Source of the DNA: Eubacterium sp.
Lineage (GTDB): Bacteria > Bacillota > Clostridia > Lachnospirales > Lachnospiraceae
Length of the DNA: 41,895 nt
Assembly (NCBI GenBank): GCA_017437905.1
Contig: JAFRWY010000026.1
Span: forward strand, 1 to 41,895
Direction: 5' to 3'
A model generated the notes under the pieces. It was not told the origin of the DNA and made no database searches. It worked only from the letters and a program-made list of their open reading frames with translations. Below are positions 13,759-21,952 of the stretch, one piece after another. Both the position numbers and the translations under genes were made by a program. Positions within the stretch are counted from its first letter, which is position 1. Every line of letters starts with the position of its first letter.

Positions 13759-15000
13759 TTAGATTCCGAACAATGAAGCAAGCTTCTCTTCCTTCAGCTG
13801 GCTTCCGATCACGCACAGTTTGCCTGTATAATCGGCTGCGCCGTCACGGATCTCAAATTCACCGGGTACCAGATCGAACTCCATCCACTTCTGGTCCTTG
13901 TCGGGAACGATTCCCTTGGCACGGAGGATGATTCCGTACGGATTCTCCTCCTCCACGGCCAGCTGCTCAAGGATCTGCCGGAGTGCCTCCCGGTCATACC
14001 GGACAGCGGTCTCCCTGCCCCAGCTGGTGAAGACTTCGTCCGCATCATGTCCGTGGTGATGATGGTGATGTCCGCAGCTGCATACACCGTTCTCATCATA
14101 GTGATGATGGTGATGTCCCTCTCCCTCATCCTCTTCGTGATGGTGGTGATGGTGCTCATGCTCATCCTCGTCATGATCGTGGTGATGATGCTCATGCTCA
14201 TCCTCGTCATGGTGATGGTGGTGTTCATGCTCATCCTCGTCATGATCGTGATGATGATGGTGCTCATGCTCATCCTCATCTTCGTCATGATCATGGTGAT
14301 GATGGTGCTCATGCTCATCCTCGTCATCATGATGGTGATGATGATGTTCATGCTCCTCTTCTTCCGGATCATATTTAAAATTCTTCATGATATCTTCCAC
14401 ATTTGTGGAATGCTCGATGGCTTCCAGGATCTTCACACCGGAAATGTCGTCCCAGGCCGTAGTGATCACTCTTGCCTCTGCATTATGCTCATGAATCCTT
14501 GCAACCGCATCCATCAGCTTCTCTTCCGCCACATTCTGTGTCCGGCTGAGAACAACGGTTCCTGCCGCTTCGATCTGATTCAGGAAGAACTCACCGAAGT
14601 TCTTCATATAAACCTTTGCCTTGGTCACATCCACAACGGTGGTTGCACTGTTCAGCTGAAGATCCACGGTCTCGGCTGCCTTCTGGATCGCCTTGATGAC
14701 ATCCGACAGTTTACCGACTCCGGAGGGCTCGATGATGATCCGGTCCGGATGATACTGATCCACGACCTGCTGCAGTGCCTCACCGAAATCACCTACCAGG
14801 GAGCAGCAGATGCAGCCGGAATTCAGTTCATTTACCTGAATCCCCGCAGCCTTCATAAAATCACCGTCTACGCCGATCTCTCCGAATTCATTTTCGATCA
14901 GCACCAGCTGTTCTCCCTTAAACGCCTCTGCGATCAGTTTTTTGATCAGAGTTGTCTTTCCGGCTCCGAGGAACCCGGAAATAATATCTACCTTTGCCAC
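13759..15000 (-). CDS. CobW/ZNG1-family GTPase with long His-rich array (zinc metallochaperone candidate)
   Basis: 413 residues, G3E GTPase. Walker A is GFLGAGKT (9-16), the switch region ENEFGEIGVD (36-45), the metal-binding GCICC (Cys63/65/66, CxCC) and IIEPSGVGK. A very long His/Asp/Glu stretch (about 217-335) is built of repeated EHEHHHHHHDD-like units; a CobW C-terminal domain follows (EFDLVPGEFEIRDGAADYTG). Members such as YciC/ZagA and ZNG1 deliver zinc to client proteins. The start is GTG at 15000, with GGAGG 7 nt upstream. It lies next to a second CobW-type gene and in the same region as zur-znuA. No clear terminator separates it from glgB upstream. Confidence 0.85.
   Translation of the reverse strand: MAKVDIISGFLGAGKTTLIKKLIAEAFKGEQLVLIENEFGEIGVDGDFMKAAGIQVNELNSGCICCSLVGDFGEALQQVVDQYHPDRIIIEPSGVGKLSDVIKAIQKAAETVDLQLNSATTVVDVTKAKVYMKNFGEFFLNQIEAAGTVVLSRTQNVAEEKLMDAVARIHEHNAEARVITTAWDDISGVKILEAIEHSTNVEDIMKNFKYDPEEEEHEHHHHHHDDEDEHEHHHHHDHDEDEDEHEHHHHHDHDEDEHEHHHHHDEDEHEHHHHDHDEDEHEHHHHHHEEDEGEGHHHHHYDENGVCSCGHHHHHHGHDADEVFTSWGRETAVRYDREALRQILEQLAVEEENPYGIILRAKGIVPDKDQKWMEFDLVPGEFEIRDGAADYTGKLCVIGSQLKEEKLASLFGI
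14096..14352 (-). repeat. Imperfect tandem repeats encoding the His-rich array
   Basis: Within the CobW-type gene, units of about 40-50 nt combining CATGCTCATCCTCGTC with runs of GTGATGATG recur about five to six times on the plus-strand reading. The near-identical units suggest growth and shrinkage by slippage or recombination. They are coding, not a CRISPR or intergenic array. Confidence 0.8.
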
Positions 15001-15021
15001 GATAATGCCTCCAAATCATTT

Positions 15022-15047
15022 TTCATTTCCGAAACAGAGGAAATGAA
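15022..15047. repeat. Inverted repeat between glgB and the CobW gene
   Basis: Arms TTCATTTCC (15022-15030) and GGAAATGAA (15039-15047) around 8 nt. On the transcribed strand no T run follows, so a terminator is unlikely. It is a possible operator or mRNA hairpin just ahead of the GGAGG of the CobW gene. It shares TCATTTCC with the box upstream of zur, which may be chance. Confidence 0.4.
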
Positions 15048-15054
15048 TATTGTT

Positions 15055-17307
15055 TTATTTCTTCTCTACGGCCTTCGCTGCACCCGCTGACGGAGCGACG
15101 GCCTTTTTCGTTGCCATTTTCTTAAACACGGATATGGACAGTCCGGGAACCGTGATGGAGATATAGTTCTTTCTGCCATCCACCTTGCCGGCCTTGGAAT
15201 CCTTTGCGGTCTTGTTGTTCATACCGTCACCGCCGTACTTCGCCGCATCACTGGAGAAGACCTCCTTCCAGCGTCCCTCGGTGGGAACCGCCAGTTTATA
15301 GTTCTTATAAGCGATGGGTGTGAAGTTGCAGATCACAAGGAGCGTATCCTTCTCCGAAGCCCCGCGTCTCTCAAAGGAAAGCAGGGAGTGATTTGCATCC
15401 GACTCCTGGATCCATGCGAAGCCTGCCGGATCGGAATCCAGCTGGAACAGCGCAGGTTCCGTCTGATACAGCTTGTTCAGGGCCTTCATGTAGTTATGAA
15501 GGTAGGTATGCGCATCGAATTCGAAGAGGGACCAGTCCAGCTCATCCGATTCATTGAACTCCTTGAACTGGGCAAATTCCTGTCCCATAAAGAGCAGCTT
15601 CTTGCCCGGATGGGTCATCATGAAACCGAAGGCCGTACGGAGGTTGGAGAACTTGTCCTCATAACCGCCGGGCATCTTCTCGATCATGGAGCCCTTCTCA
15701 TGCACCACTTCATCGTGGGACAGAACCAGTATAAACTTCTCACTGTAAGCATAAACCATGCTGAAGGTGAGATCGTTGTGATGATACTTTCTGTAAAGCG
15801 GATCCAGCTTCATGTACTGCAGGAAATCATTCATCCAGCCCATGTTCCACTTATAATCAAAGCCCATGCCGCCGGACTTCGTCGATTGCGTCATCATCGG
15901 CCATGCCGTGGATTCCTCTGCGATCATCATGACGCCGGGATGATACTCCGCCATCTTCTCATTGACTTCCTTGATGAAGGCAATGGCCTCGAGATTCTCA
16001 TTTCCGCCGTCCTTGTTGGGACGCCATTCTCCGGGTCCCCTGCCGTAATCCAGATACAGCATGGAAGCAACGGCATCCATCCGGATCCCGTCCACATGGT
16101 ACTTGTCCGCCCAGTACAGGGCGTTGGATACGAGGAAGTTGCGCACCTCGTTTCTGCCATAATCAAAGATATACGTTCCCCAGTGCGGATGCTCACCCCG
16201 CATCGGATCCTCGCTCTCATACAGCGGTGTGCCGTCGAAGCGACCGAGGCCGTGGGAATCCTTCGGGAAATGTGCCGGAACCCAGTCAATGATAACGCCG
16301 ATCCCCTGGGAATGCATATAATCCACAAAGCCCATGAAATCCGTGGGGGAACCGTAACGGGAAGTAGGTGCAAAGTATCCGGTCACCTGATATCCCCAGG
16401 AGGGATCATAGGGGTGCTCCATGATGGGCATGAGTTCCACGTAATTGTAACCCATTTCCTTCATGTACTCCGCCATACGGAGAGCGATCTCCTTGTAGTT
16501 GTAGAACTCTCTTCCGTCCTTCGGACGTTTCCAGGAACCCATATGAACCTCATATACGTTCATCGGCTTCCGGTCCGCCGCCTGCTTGTCACGGGCCTCC
16601 ATCCATTTCTTATCCTGCCAGGTATAATGCAGCTCCGTGACACGGGATGCATTTGCCGGACGGACCTCGGATGTGAAACCGTAAGGATCGCTCTTCATGA
16701 AGACCTGTCCGGTCTTGGAACGGATCTCGTACTTATAGATCTCATCCAGGAAATCTCCCGGAACAAAAAGCTCGAAGATGCCGGAATAATCCAGTTTCCG
16801 CATGGGATATCTTCTTCCGTCCCATCCGTTGAAATTGCCCACCACGGAGACGCGCTCCGCATTCGGTGCCCAGACAGCAAAGAGAGTACCCTGCACTCCG
16901 TCCACGGTCATGGGATGCGCTCCCAGCTTCTCGTAGATCTGATAATGCTGTCCCTCATTGAAGAGACTGATGTCGATGGGATCGATCACCGGCTCAAAAA
17001 CGTAGGGGTCAATATAGGTCTCCTCATGTCCGTCCTCGAACTTTACCTTCACCTCATAGGGGAAGGTCTTCGTATCCTTCAGGACTACGGAGAAGAAGCC
17101 CTTCACCCGGTCCGATACCAGGGAGAAGCTTTTCTTCGTCTCCAGGTTCTTTACCTTTACCACCTTTGCATCCGGCAGATAAATGTTAATATATACATCA
17201 TCGATACACTCATGCATACCGAGAATGTGATGCGGATTTTCATGTCTGGCATGTACCAGCGCATCCACTTCCATCCAGTTGATCGCAAATACCGCTTTTC
17301 TTGCCAT
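15055..17307 (-). CDS. glgB: 1,4-alpha-glucan branching enzyme
   Basis: 750 residues. It forms alpha-1,6 branches in glycogen. An N-terminal module (NPHHILGMHE) and CBM48 (TLFAVWAPNAERVSVVGNFNGWD) precede the GH13 barrel. Key motifs are VELMPIMEHPYDPSWGYQ, the nucleophile region DGIRMDAVASML, the acid IAEEST and LSHDEVVHEKGSM. The ATG at 17307 was preferred; the leader is AGAAGGGATTGGTAGAGGAT, and an in-frame TTG 12 nt earlier is poorly spaced. The tail has unusual Lys/Ala-rich stretches (near AKDSKAGKVDG, and a final AVAPSAGAAKAVEKK). No other glycogen genes are nearby. It lies 49 nt after the DUF1015 gene. Confidence 0.94.
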   Translation of the reverse strand: MARKAVFAINWMEVDALVHARHENPHHILGMHECIDDVYINIYLPDAKVVKVKNLETKKSFSLVSDRVKGFFSVVLKDTKTFPYEVKVKFEDGHEETYIDPYVFEPVIDPIDISLFNEGQHYQIYEKLGAHPMTVDGVQGTLFAVWAPNAERVSVVGNFNGWDGRRYPMRKLDYSGIFELFVPGDFLDEIYKYEIRSKTGQVFMKSDPYGFTSEVRPANASRVTELHYTWQDKKWMEARDKQAADRKPMNVYEVHMGSWKRPKDGREFYNYKEIALRMAEYMKEMGYNYVELMPIMEHPYDPSWGYQVTGYFAPTSRYGSPTDFMGFVDYMHSQGIGVIIDWVPAHFPKDSHGLGRFDGTPLYESEDPMRGEHPHWGTYIFDYGRNEVRNFLVSNALYWADKYHVDGIRMDAVASMLYLDYGRGPGEWRPNKDGGNENLEAIAFIKEVNEKMAEYHPGVMMIAEESTAWPMMTQSTKSGGMGFDYKWNMGWMNDFLQYMKLDPLYRKYHHNDLTFSMVYAYSEKFILVLSHDEVVHEKGSMIEKMPGGYEDKFSNLRTAFGFMMTHPGKKLLFMGQEFAQFKEFNESDELDWSLFEFDAHTYLHNYMKALNKLYQTEPALFQLDSDPAGFAWIQESDANHSLLSFERRGASEKDTLLVICNFTPIAYKNYKLAVPTEGRWKEVFSSDAAKYGGDGMNNKTAKDSKAGKVDGRKNYISITVPGLSISVFKKMATKKAVAPSAGAAKAVEKK

Positions 17308-17356
17308 ATCCTCTACCAATCCCTTCTATGTTCGCTGCGTGTCATCTTGCGATACT

Positions 17357-18598
17357 TTAGTCCGAAAGCTTATGAATGAAGATGCCGCTCCTCAGCTTCG
17401 GCTCAAACCATGTCGACTTCGGCGGCATCAGCAGCCCCGCATCCGCAACGGAGAACAGTTCTCCTATGGATGTGGGATACATGGAGAATGCGATCACCGA
17501 ATCCTCTGCCACTCTCTTTTCCAGTTCCGCCAGCCCGCGGATCCCGCCCACGAAATCGATCCGGTCACTGGTCCGGGGATCATCGATCCCGAAGTAGGGC
17601 TTAAGCACGTGATTCTGCAGCAGGGAGACATCTAGTCCCTCTACCGGATCATCATTCCGGAAGCTGTCCGCAAATGTGAAGCTGTACCACTGATCCTTTA
17701 CATAGACACCGACGGTACCCTTCTCCTCCGGCTGAACCGGAGCATCGGACTTCTCAAGCTTTCCGAGTCCTGCAAGGAATCCGAGGAAATCCTCCTCCGA
17801 CTTTCCGTTCCAGTCCTTTACCACACGGTTGTAGGGAAGGATCGCCAGCTCACTGTCCGGGAAAAGAACCGACAGGAAGAAGTTGAATTCCTCCGTTCCG
17901 TCATAATCCGGTTTTTCCCTGCGGCGCTTCAGTCCCACCTTTACGGCAGAAGCCGCCCTGTGATGTCCGTCTGCGATATAGATCTGATCCAGAGCCGCAA
18001 ACTCCTGCTCCAGTGCCTTTATATCTGCCGGATCATCGATGACCCAGACACGGTGTGTCACACCGTCCGGGGCGGTAAAATCATATACCGGCTCATCCTC
18101 CTGCTGGATGCAGCGGATGACCACGGAGATCTCCGGCTGCTCCCGGTATGCCAGGAAGATCGGCCCGGTCTGTGCATCGCAGGTGTCGATATGACGGATC
18201 CTGTCCTGTTCCTTCTCTTCCCTCGTATTCTCATGTTTCTTGATGACCTCATTTACATAGTCATCGATGGATGCACAGGCAACCAGTCCCGTCTGGGAAC
18301 GGCCGTCCATCACCAGTTCATAGATATAATAAACCGGTGCCTCCTCACGGAGATAGGTTCCGTCCTGCATGGCCTTGTCCAACAGACGACGTGCGGTAGC
18401 ATAAGCCTCATCGCTGTACATGTCAAAGTCATCCGGATGATTTGTCTCCGGCCGGTCGATCGCAAGGAAGGATTTGGGAGTTTTCTCAACCTCAGCCTTG
18501 GCTTCCTTCCGGTTATAAACGTCATAGGGGAGTGCAGCCACCTGGGAAACCAGTTCCGGGTCCGGACGGTATGCTGCAAACGGGCGAATCACTGCCAT
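17357..18598 (-). CDS. DUF1015 family protein
   Basis: 413 residues, cytoplasmic, full length for DUF1015. Family signatures are the start MAVIRPFAAYRP, LPYDVYNRKEA, KHENTREEKEQDRIRHI, QTGPIFLAY, YIADGHHRAASAV (about residue 210) and LQNHVLKPYFGIDDPRTSDRI. The DGHHR motif is shared with ParB-like proteins that include free-serine kinases (SerK, SbnI). DUF1015 genes often neighbour serA/serC, and here those genes lie about 2 kb upstream. A role in serine or phosphoserine metabolism is therefore a reasonable but unproven inference. The ATG at 18598 follows AGAGG. Two tandem hairpins separate it from the P-loop gene upstream. Confidence 0.82.
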   Translation of the reverse strand: MAVIRPFAAYRPDPELVSQVAALPYDVYNRKEAKAEVEKTPKSFLAIDRPETNHPDDFDMYSDEAYATARRLLDKAMQDGTYLREEAPVYYIYELVMDGRSQTGLVACASIDDYVNEVIKKHENTREEKEQDRIRHIDTCDAQTGPIFLAYREQPEISVVIRCIQQEDEPVYDFTAPDGVTHRVWVIDDPADIKALEQEFAALDQIYIADGHHRAASAVKVGLKRRREKPDYDGTEEFNFFLSVLFPDSELAILPYNRVVKDWNGKSEEDFLGFLAGLGKLEKSDAPVQPEEKGTVGVYVKDQWYSFTFADSFRNDDPVEGLDVSLLQNHVLKPYFGIDDPRTSDRIDFVGGIRGLAELEKRVAEDSVIAFSMYPTSIGELFSVADAGLLMPPKSTWFEPKLRSGIFIHKLSD

Positions 18599-18618
18599 GT
18601 GTCATATACCTCTGTTTC

Positions 18619-18664
18619 TAAAAAATATGTGTCTCCCTGCGGCATCCGTATGCCACACAGAGAC
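18619..18664 (-). terminator. Intrinsic terminator downstream of the P-loop gene
   Basis: A 15-bp imperfect stem (18631-18645 with 18650-18664) is followed on the minus strand by ACATATTTTTTAG. It ends only about 20 nt before the DUF1015 start, so either readthrough feeds DUF1015 or it acts as an attenuator. Confidence 0.7.
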
Positions 18665-18670
18665 GGAACA

Positions 18671-18693
18671 AGGCCGGGTAAAACACCCGGCCT
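18671..18693 (-). terminator. Second hairpin directly after the P-loop gene stop
   Basis: Perfect 9-bp GC-rich stem AGGCCGGGT/ACCCGGCCT with a 5-nt loop, followed by TTGTT on the minus strand. It begins 8 nt past the stop codon and forms a tandem terminator with 18619-18664. Confidence 0.65.
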
Positions 18694-18701
18694 CCTCGTC
18701 G

Positions 18702-19277
18702 TTACTCTCCGCGAATATACTTCACTGCGTCATCCAGTGACTTCTTGAAGTCCTCTTCCGATGAATTATTGAACACAAACAATTCCGGAATATTCCCCGG
18801 CCGATGGAAGTTCTGCGTTGCGATATATTCATCCCAATGCTCCAGTTTCCATACGTCCCGGTCAGAATTCCGACTGATCATTCTCTGGTGTGCGACCTCG
18901 ATATCCGTATGTACCCAGATCACGCAAAGTTCCGCATTCTTATCCGCCAGCTTATGTCTCAGACGATCGAGATAATCATCATCCCGGATCTCATCCGTAA
19001 AGGGCGCGTTAATCAGAACCGTGTCATTGTAGTCCAGTGCATCGAAGGCAAGATCCAGAACCGCATAATACTCATAATCGCGGATCTCTCTCTGGAAGAA
19101 ATCGGAGGAACGGTTGTATTCCTCATTTGCAACCTTGAAGATCTGCTTGGAAAGAACGATCAGTGTGTCCTTATCCAGATATACACAGTTGGTCAGTGCC
19201 TTTGCCAGCTTCTTGGATATAAAAGTCTTTCCACATGCCGGTGGAGAAGTTACTAAGATCAGTTTTTTCTTCTTCAT
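18702..19277 (-). CDS. P-loop NTPase, small-molecule or nucleoside kinase-like
   Basis: 191 residues. Walker A is SPPACGKT (11-18), after a hydrophobic beta strand (KLILVT). Other visible features are YLDKDTLIVLS, TVLINAPFTDEIRDDDYLDRL and CVIWVHTDIEVAHQRMISRNSDRD, which resembles the lid region of shikimate/zeta-toxin/gluconate-kinase-like ATPases. The substrate is unknown. The ATG at 19277 was chosen, with AAAGGTG upstream at a longish 11-nt spacing; an in-frame TTG nine bases earlier is the alternative. A TATAAT (19331-19326) with a weak -35 lies about 50 nt upstream, so it likely has its own promoter after the asd terminator. Confidence 0.72.
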   Translation of the reverse strand: MKKKKLILVTSPPACGKTFISKKLAKALTNCVYLDKDTLIVLSKQIFKVANEEYNRSSDFFQREIRDYEYYAVLDLAFDALDYNDTVLINAPFTDEIRDDDYLDRLRHKLADKNAELCVIWVHTDIEVAHQRMISRNSDRDVWKLEHWDEYIATQNFHRPGNIPELFVFNNSSEEDFKKSLDDAVKYIRGE

Positions 19278-19387
19278 GTGACGCAAAACACCTTTCCGTT
19301 AGATTTTTTCACAAACCTAAGGGGTATTATACTCCATTTCCGCAAAAAATGGTACTACTATTTTTGCATTTTTATAAAAAAACAATC

Positions 19388-19453
19388 GGAAAAATGCCCG
19401 TTACCGAATCGGCACCGAAAGTATTTTCACAACGCCGATCCGGTAACAGGCAT
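19388..19453 (-). terminator. Terminator of asd
   Basis: A long imperfect 20-bp stem (19394-19413 with 19434-19453: ATGCCTGTTACCGGATCGGC pairs with GCCGATTCGGTAACGGGCAT) is followed on the minus strand by TTTTTCC. It starts 12 nt after the stop codon. Confidence 0.85.
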
Positions 19454-19464
19454 CAACCGAATCA

Positions 19465-20556
19465 TTATTCTTTTGCGGAAATGTATCCCTTGGCGGTCAG
19501 CAGTTCTGCGGAAAGAACGGCTCCGCCGGCTGCACCACGCAGGGTGTTGTGGGAAAGACCCACGAACTTGTAATCGAAAAGGCTGTCCTCACGAAGACGT
19601 CCCATGGAAACGCCCATGCCGTTCTCGAAGTTTACATCCAGCTGTACCTGAGGACGGTTGTCATCCTCCAGATACTGGATGAACTGCTTCGGAGCAGAGG
19701 GAAGGTTCAGCTCCTGGGGCTCGCCCTTAAAGTTTCTCCAGCGTTCGATGATCTCTTCCTTCGTGGGCTTCTTCTTGAAGTTTACGAATACCGTTGCGGT
19801 ATGTCCGTTCAGAACCGGTACACGGATACACTGGCTGGTGATCTTCGGGCCGTCTTCACACTTCTTGATGACGCCGTCTTCCACCTTGCCCCAGATCCGG
19901 AGCGGTTCCTGCTCACTCTTCTCTTCCTCTCCGCCGATGTAGGGGATGATATTCCCTTCCATCTCCGGCCAGTCCTTGAAGGTCTTACCTGCACCGGAAA
20001 TTGCCTGATAGGTGGATACAACCACTTCCTGGGGTTCGAATTCCTTCAGTGCGAAAAGAGCCGGCGCATAACTCTGGATGGAGCAGTTCGGCTTAACAGC
20101 GATGAATCCTCTCTTGGTGCCGAGGCGCTCTCTCTGGTACTTGATCACATCGTAGTGCTCCGGATTCAGTTCCGGAACCACCATCGGTACATCCGGGGTC
20201 CAGCGATGTGCACTGTTGTTGGAAACAACGGGAGTCTCGGTCTTGGCATAAGCTTCCTCGATGGCCTTGATCTCATCCTTGGTCATATCCACCGCACTGA
20301 AGACGAAGTCCACTGTTGCGGCAACCTTCTCTACTTCATTGACGTTGTAAAGAACCAGGCTCTTTACTGCTTCCGGGATCGGGGTATCCATCTTCCAACG
20401 TCCCTCGACCGCCTCTGCATAGGTCTTGCCTGCGCTCCGCGGGGATGCGGCTACGGTTACCACTTCATACCAGGGATGATTCTCCAGCAGGGAGATAAAT
20501 CTCTGGCCTACCATACCGGTTGCTCCTAATACTCCGACTTTCAGCTTCTTATCCAT
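19465..20556 (-). CDS. asd: Aspartate-semialdehyde dehydrogenase
   Basis: 363 residues. NADP-dependent reduction of aspartyl phosphate to aspartate semialdehyde, the branch point to lysine/diaminopimelate, threonine and methionine. The Rossmann motif is GVLGATGMVGQRF. The catalytic Cys is in VKPNCSIQSY (about residue 157) and the general-base His region is CIRVPVLNGHTATVFV. The spacing and the SNNSAHRW / LSHNTLRGAAGGAVL motifs match the longer fungal/archaeal-type ASADH subfamily. The ATG at 20556 follows AAGGAG. It has its own promoter (20636-20664), with a 48-bp palindrome over the start region, and a strong terminator. Confidence 0.95.
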   Translation of the reverse strand: MDKKLKVGVLGATGMVGQRFISLLENHPWYEVVTVAASPRSAGKTYAEAVEGRWKMDTPIPEAVKSLVLYNVNEVEKVAATVDFVFSAVDMTKDEIKAIEEAYAKTETPVVSNNSAHRWTPDVPMVVPELNPEHYDVIKYQRERLGTKRGFIAVKPNCSIQSYAPALFALKEFEPQEVVVSTYQAISGAGKTFKDWPEMEGNIIPYIGGEEEKSEQEPLRIWGKVEDGVIKKCEDGPKITSQCIRVPVLNGHTATVFVNFKKKPTKEEIIERWRNFKGEPQELNLPSAPKQFIQYLEDDNRPQVQLDVNFENGMGVSMGRLREDSLFDYKFVGLSHNTLRGAAGGAVLSAELLTAKGYISAKE

Positions 20557-20596
20557 GATCCAAGCACTCCTTCTTCTCAAATATCTCGAAACAACA

Positions 20597-20644
20597 GGTT
20601 ATACTATGCTTCCGATCAGCCTGATCTTTGCGCATAGTATAACC
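20597..20644. promoter_or_regulatory. 48-bp palindrome at the asd transcription start
   Basis: Perfect 13-bp arms GGTTATACTATGC (20597-20609) and GCATAGTATAACC (20632-20644) with an inner GATCAG-C-CTGATC dyad. The asd -10 box lies in one arm and the inferred start in the next few bases. Transcripts would therefore contain only part of the palindrome, which favours a DNA operator over an RNA terminator. The leader is too short and lacks lysine riboswitch features. Confidence 0.6.
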
Positions 20645-20664
20645 CGAATAAATGCATTATGCAA
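20636..20664 (-). promoter_or_regulatory. Promoter of asd
   Basis: Minus strand TTGCAT (20664-20659), 17-nt spacer, TATACT (20641-20636). Confidence 0.65.
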
Positions 20665-20717
20665 ATTGATAATTACGATTCGATCAATCAAAAATATTGA
20701 TAAATGATCCGATCTCG

Positions 20718-21878
20718 TTATTTAATTACGCGGACACGTACAACGCCGTCGATGGCTGCGATGGCATCTGCAACATCCTGGCTGGCCGCAACATTGATAT
20801 CAAGGATCGTGTATGCATAGTCACCGCGGGACTTGGAAACCATCTCGGATACATTCACACCCTTGGATGCGAAAAGACCGGTGAACTGTGTCAGCATGTT
20901 CGGAATGTTCTTATGGCAAACCGTAAGACGACCTGCATCCTGGCAGACACCTGCTTCACATGCCGGATAGTTTACGGAGTTCTTCACATTTCCGTTCTCG
21001 ATAAAGTCCTTGATCTCCTTTACTGCCATAACCGCACAGTTGTCCTCGGACTCCTCGGTGGAAGCGCCCAGGTGCGGAGTTACGATCACGTTTTTCTTTG
21101 CAGCAACTGTCGGGTTTGCGAAGTCCGTTACATACTTTGCAACCTTACCGGACTCGATGGCTGCGAGAAGTGCCGGCTCATCTACCAGGATATCACGTGC
21201 GAAGTTCAGAACTACCACACCGTCCTTCATCTGGCTGATGGCATCCGCATTGATCATACCCTTGGTGGAATCCAGAAGCGGAACATGGATAGTGATGAAA
21301 TCACAGGTGCTGTAAATATCATTTACATTTGTGATGTGCTTTACGGAACGGGACAGACCCCATGCCGCATCTACGGATACGAAGGGATCATAGCCGTAAA
21401 CTTCCATGCCGAGACGAACGCCCACGTTGGCAACCTTGGCACCGATGGCACCAAGACCGATCACGCCAAGCTTCTTGCCAGCGATCTCCTTACCTGCGAA
21501 GTTCTTCTTCTCCTTCTCAGCTGTCTTTGCGATGTTCTCATCGGATGCATTTGCGGTTACCCAGTTAGCTCCGCCGATGATGTCGCGGGATGCCAGCAGC
21601 ATACCTGCAACAACCAGTTCCTTAACGCCGTTAGCGTTTGCGCCCGGTGTGTTGAATACAACGATGCCCTGCTCAGCACACTTGTCAAGCGGGATGTTGT
21701 TAACGCCGGCACCTGCACGTGCTACGGCCAGAAGCTTATCGGAAAGCTCCATATCATGCATGGATGCACTACGGACCAGAATGGCCTCTGCATCAGCGTC
21801 GTCTGTTACGGTGTAATTCTCTCCCAGCAGGTCCAGTCCACATGCTGCAATGGGATTCAGGCACTTTACCTTAGTCAT
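20718..21878 (-). CDS. serA: D-3-phosphoglycerate dehydrogenase
   Basis: 386 residues. Oxidises 3-phosphoglycerate to 3-phosphohydroxypyruvate, the first step of serine synthesis. Motifs include VARAGAGVNNIPLDKC, the NAD-binding KKLGVIGLGAIGAKVANVGV, NFARDILVDEPAL and VTPHLGASTEESEDNCA (catalytic His). A C-terminal ACT domain (about 315-386, PNMLTQFTGLFASKGVNVSEM) may allow serine feedback. The short form, without the extra intervening domain, is common in Clostridia. The ATG at 21878 follows AGGAG. It lies 74 nt downstream of serC, with a repeat arm in the gap. Confidence 0.95.
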   Translation of the reverse strand: MTKVKCLNPIAACGLDLLGENYTVTDDADAEAILVRSASMHDMELSDKLLAVARAGAGVNNIPLDKCAEQGIVVFNTPGANANGVKELVVAGMLLASRDIIGGANWVTANASDENIAKTAEKEKKNFAGKEIAGKKLGVIGLGAIGAKVANVGVRLGMEVYGYDPFVSVDAAWGLSRSVKHITNVNDIYSTCDFITIHVPLLDSTKGMINADAISQMKDGVVVLNFARDILVDEPALLAAIESGKVAKYVTDFANPTVAAKKNVIVTPHLGASTEESEDNCAVMAVKEIKDFIENGNVKNSVNYPACEAGVCQDAGRLTVCHKNIPNMLTQFTGLFASKGVNVSEMVSKSRGDYAYTILDINVAASQDVADAIAAIDGVVRVRVIK

Positions 21879-21917
21879 GACGTGTTCTCCTATTTCTTAA
21901 TGGAATTATAATTTATT

Positions 21918-21945
21918 GGATCCTTCGCTTTGCTCTGGATGGCAT
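21918..21945. repeat. Single arm of the ATTCTTCG-family repeat in the serC-serA gap
   Basis: GGATCCTTCGCTTTGCTCTG followed by GATGGCATGC matches one arm of the palindromes at 23074-23177 and 26773-26859. No opposite arm is visible, so it appears to be a half-copy. Confidence 0.6.
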
Positions 21946-21952
21946 GCATTGC

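Noticed and set aside
14096-14372. Regular short repeats resembling a CRISPR-like or satellite array
   Set aside because: The repeats are in frame within the CobW gene and encode His/Asp/Glu runs; there are no unique spacers and no cas genes.
15022-15047. Inverted repeat as a Zur operator for the CobW genes
   Set aside because: The arms have the opposite order (TTTCC...GGAAA) to the dyad at zur, the spacing differs, and no promoter is evident. It is kept only as an inverted repeat.
15388-17379. 663-codon open frame on the plus strand opposite glgB
   Set aside because: glgB is complete with all GH13 motifs. The opposite frame has no start signal or domain.
20557-20717. Possible lysine riboswitch upstream of asd
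   Set aside because: The leader after the inferred start is under 100 nt and lacks L-box motifs; the conspicuous structure is a DNA-type palindrome overlapping the start site.
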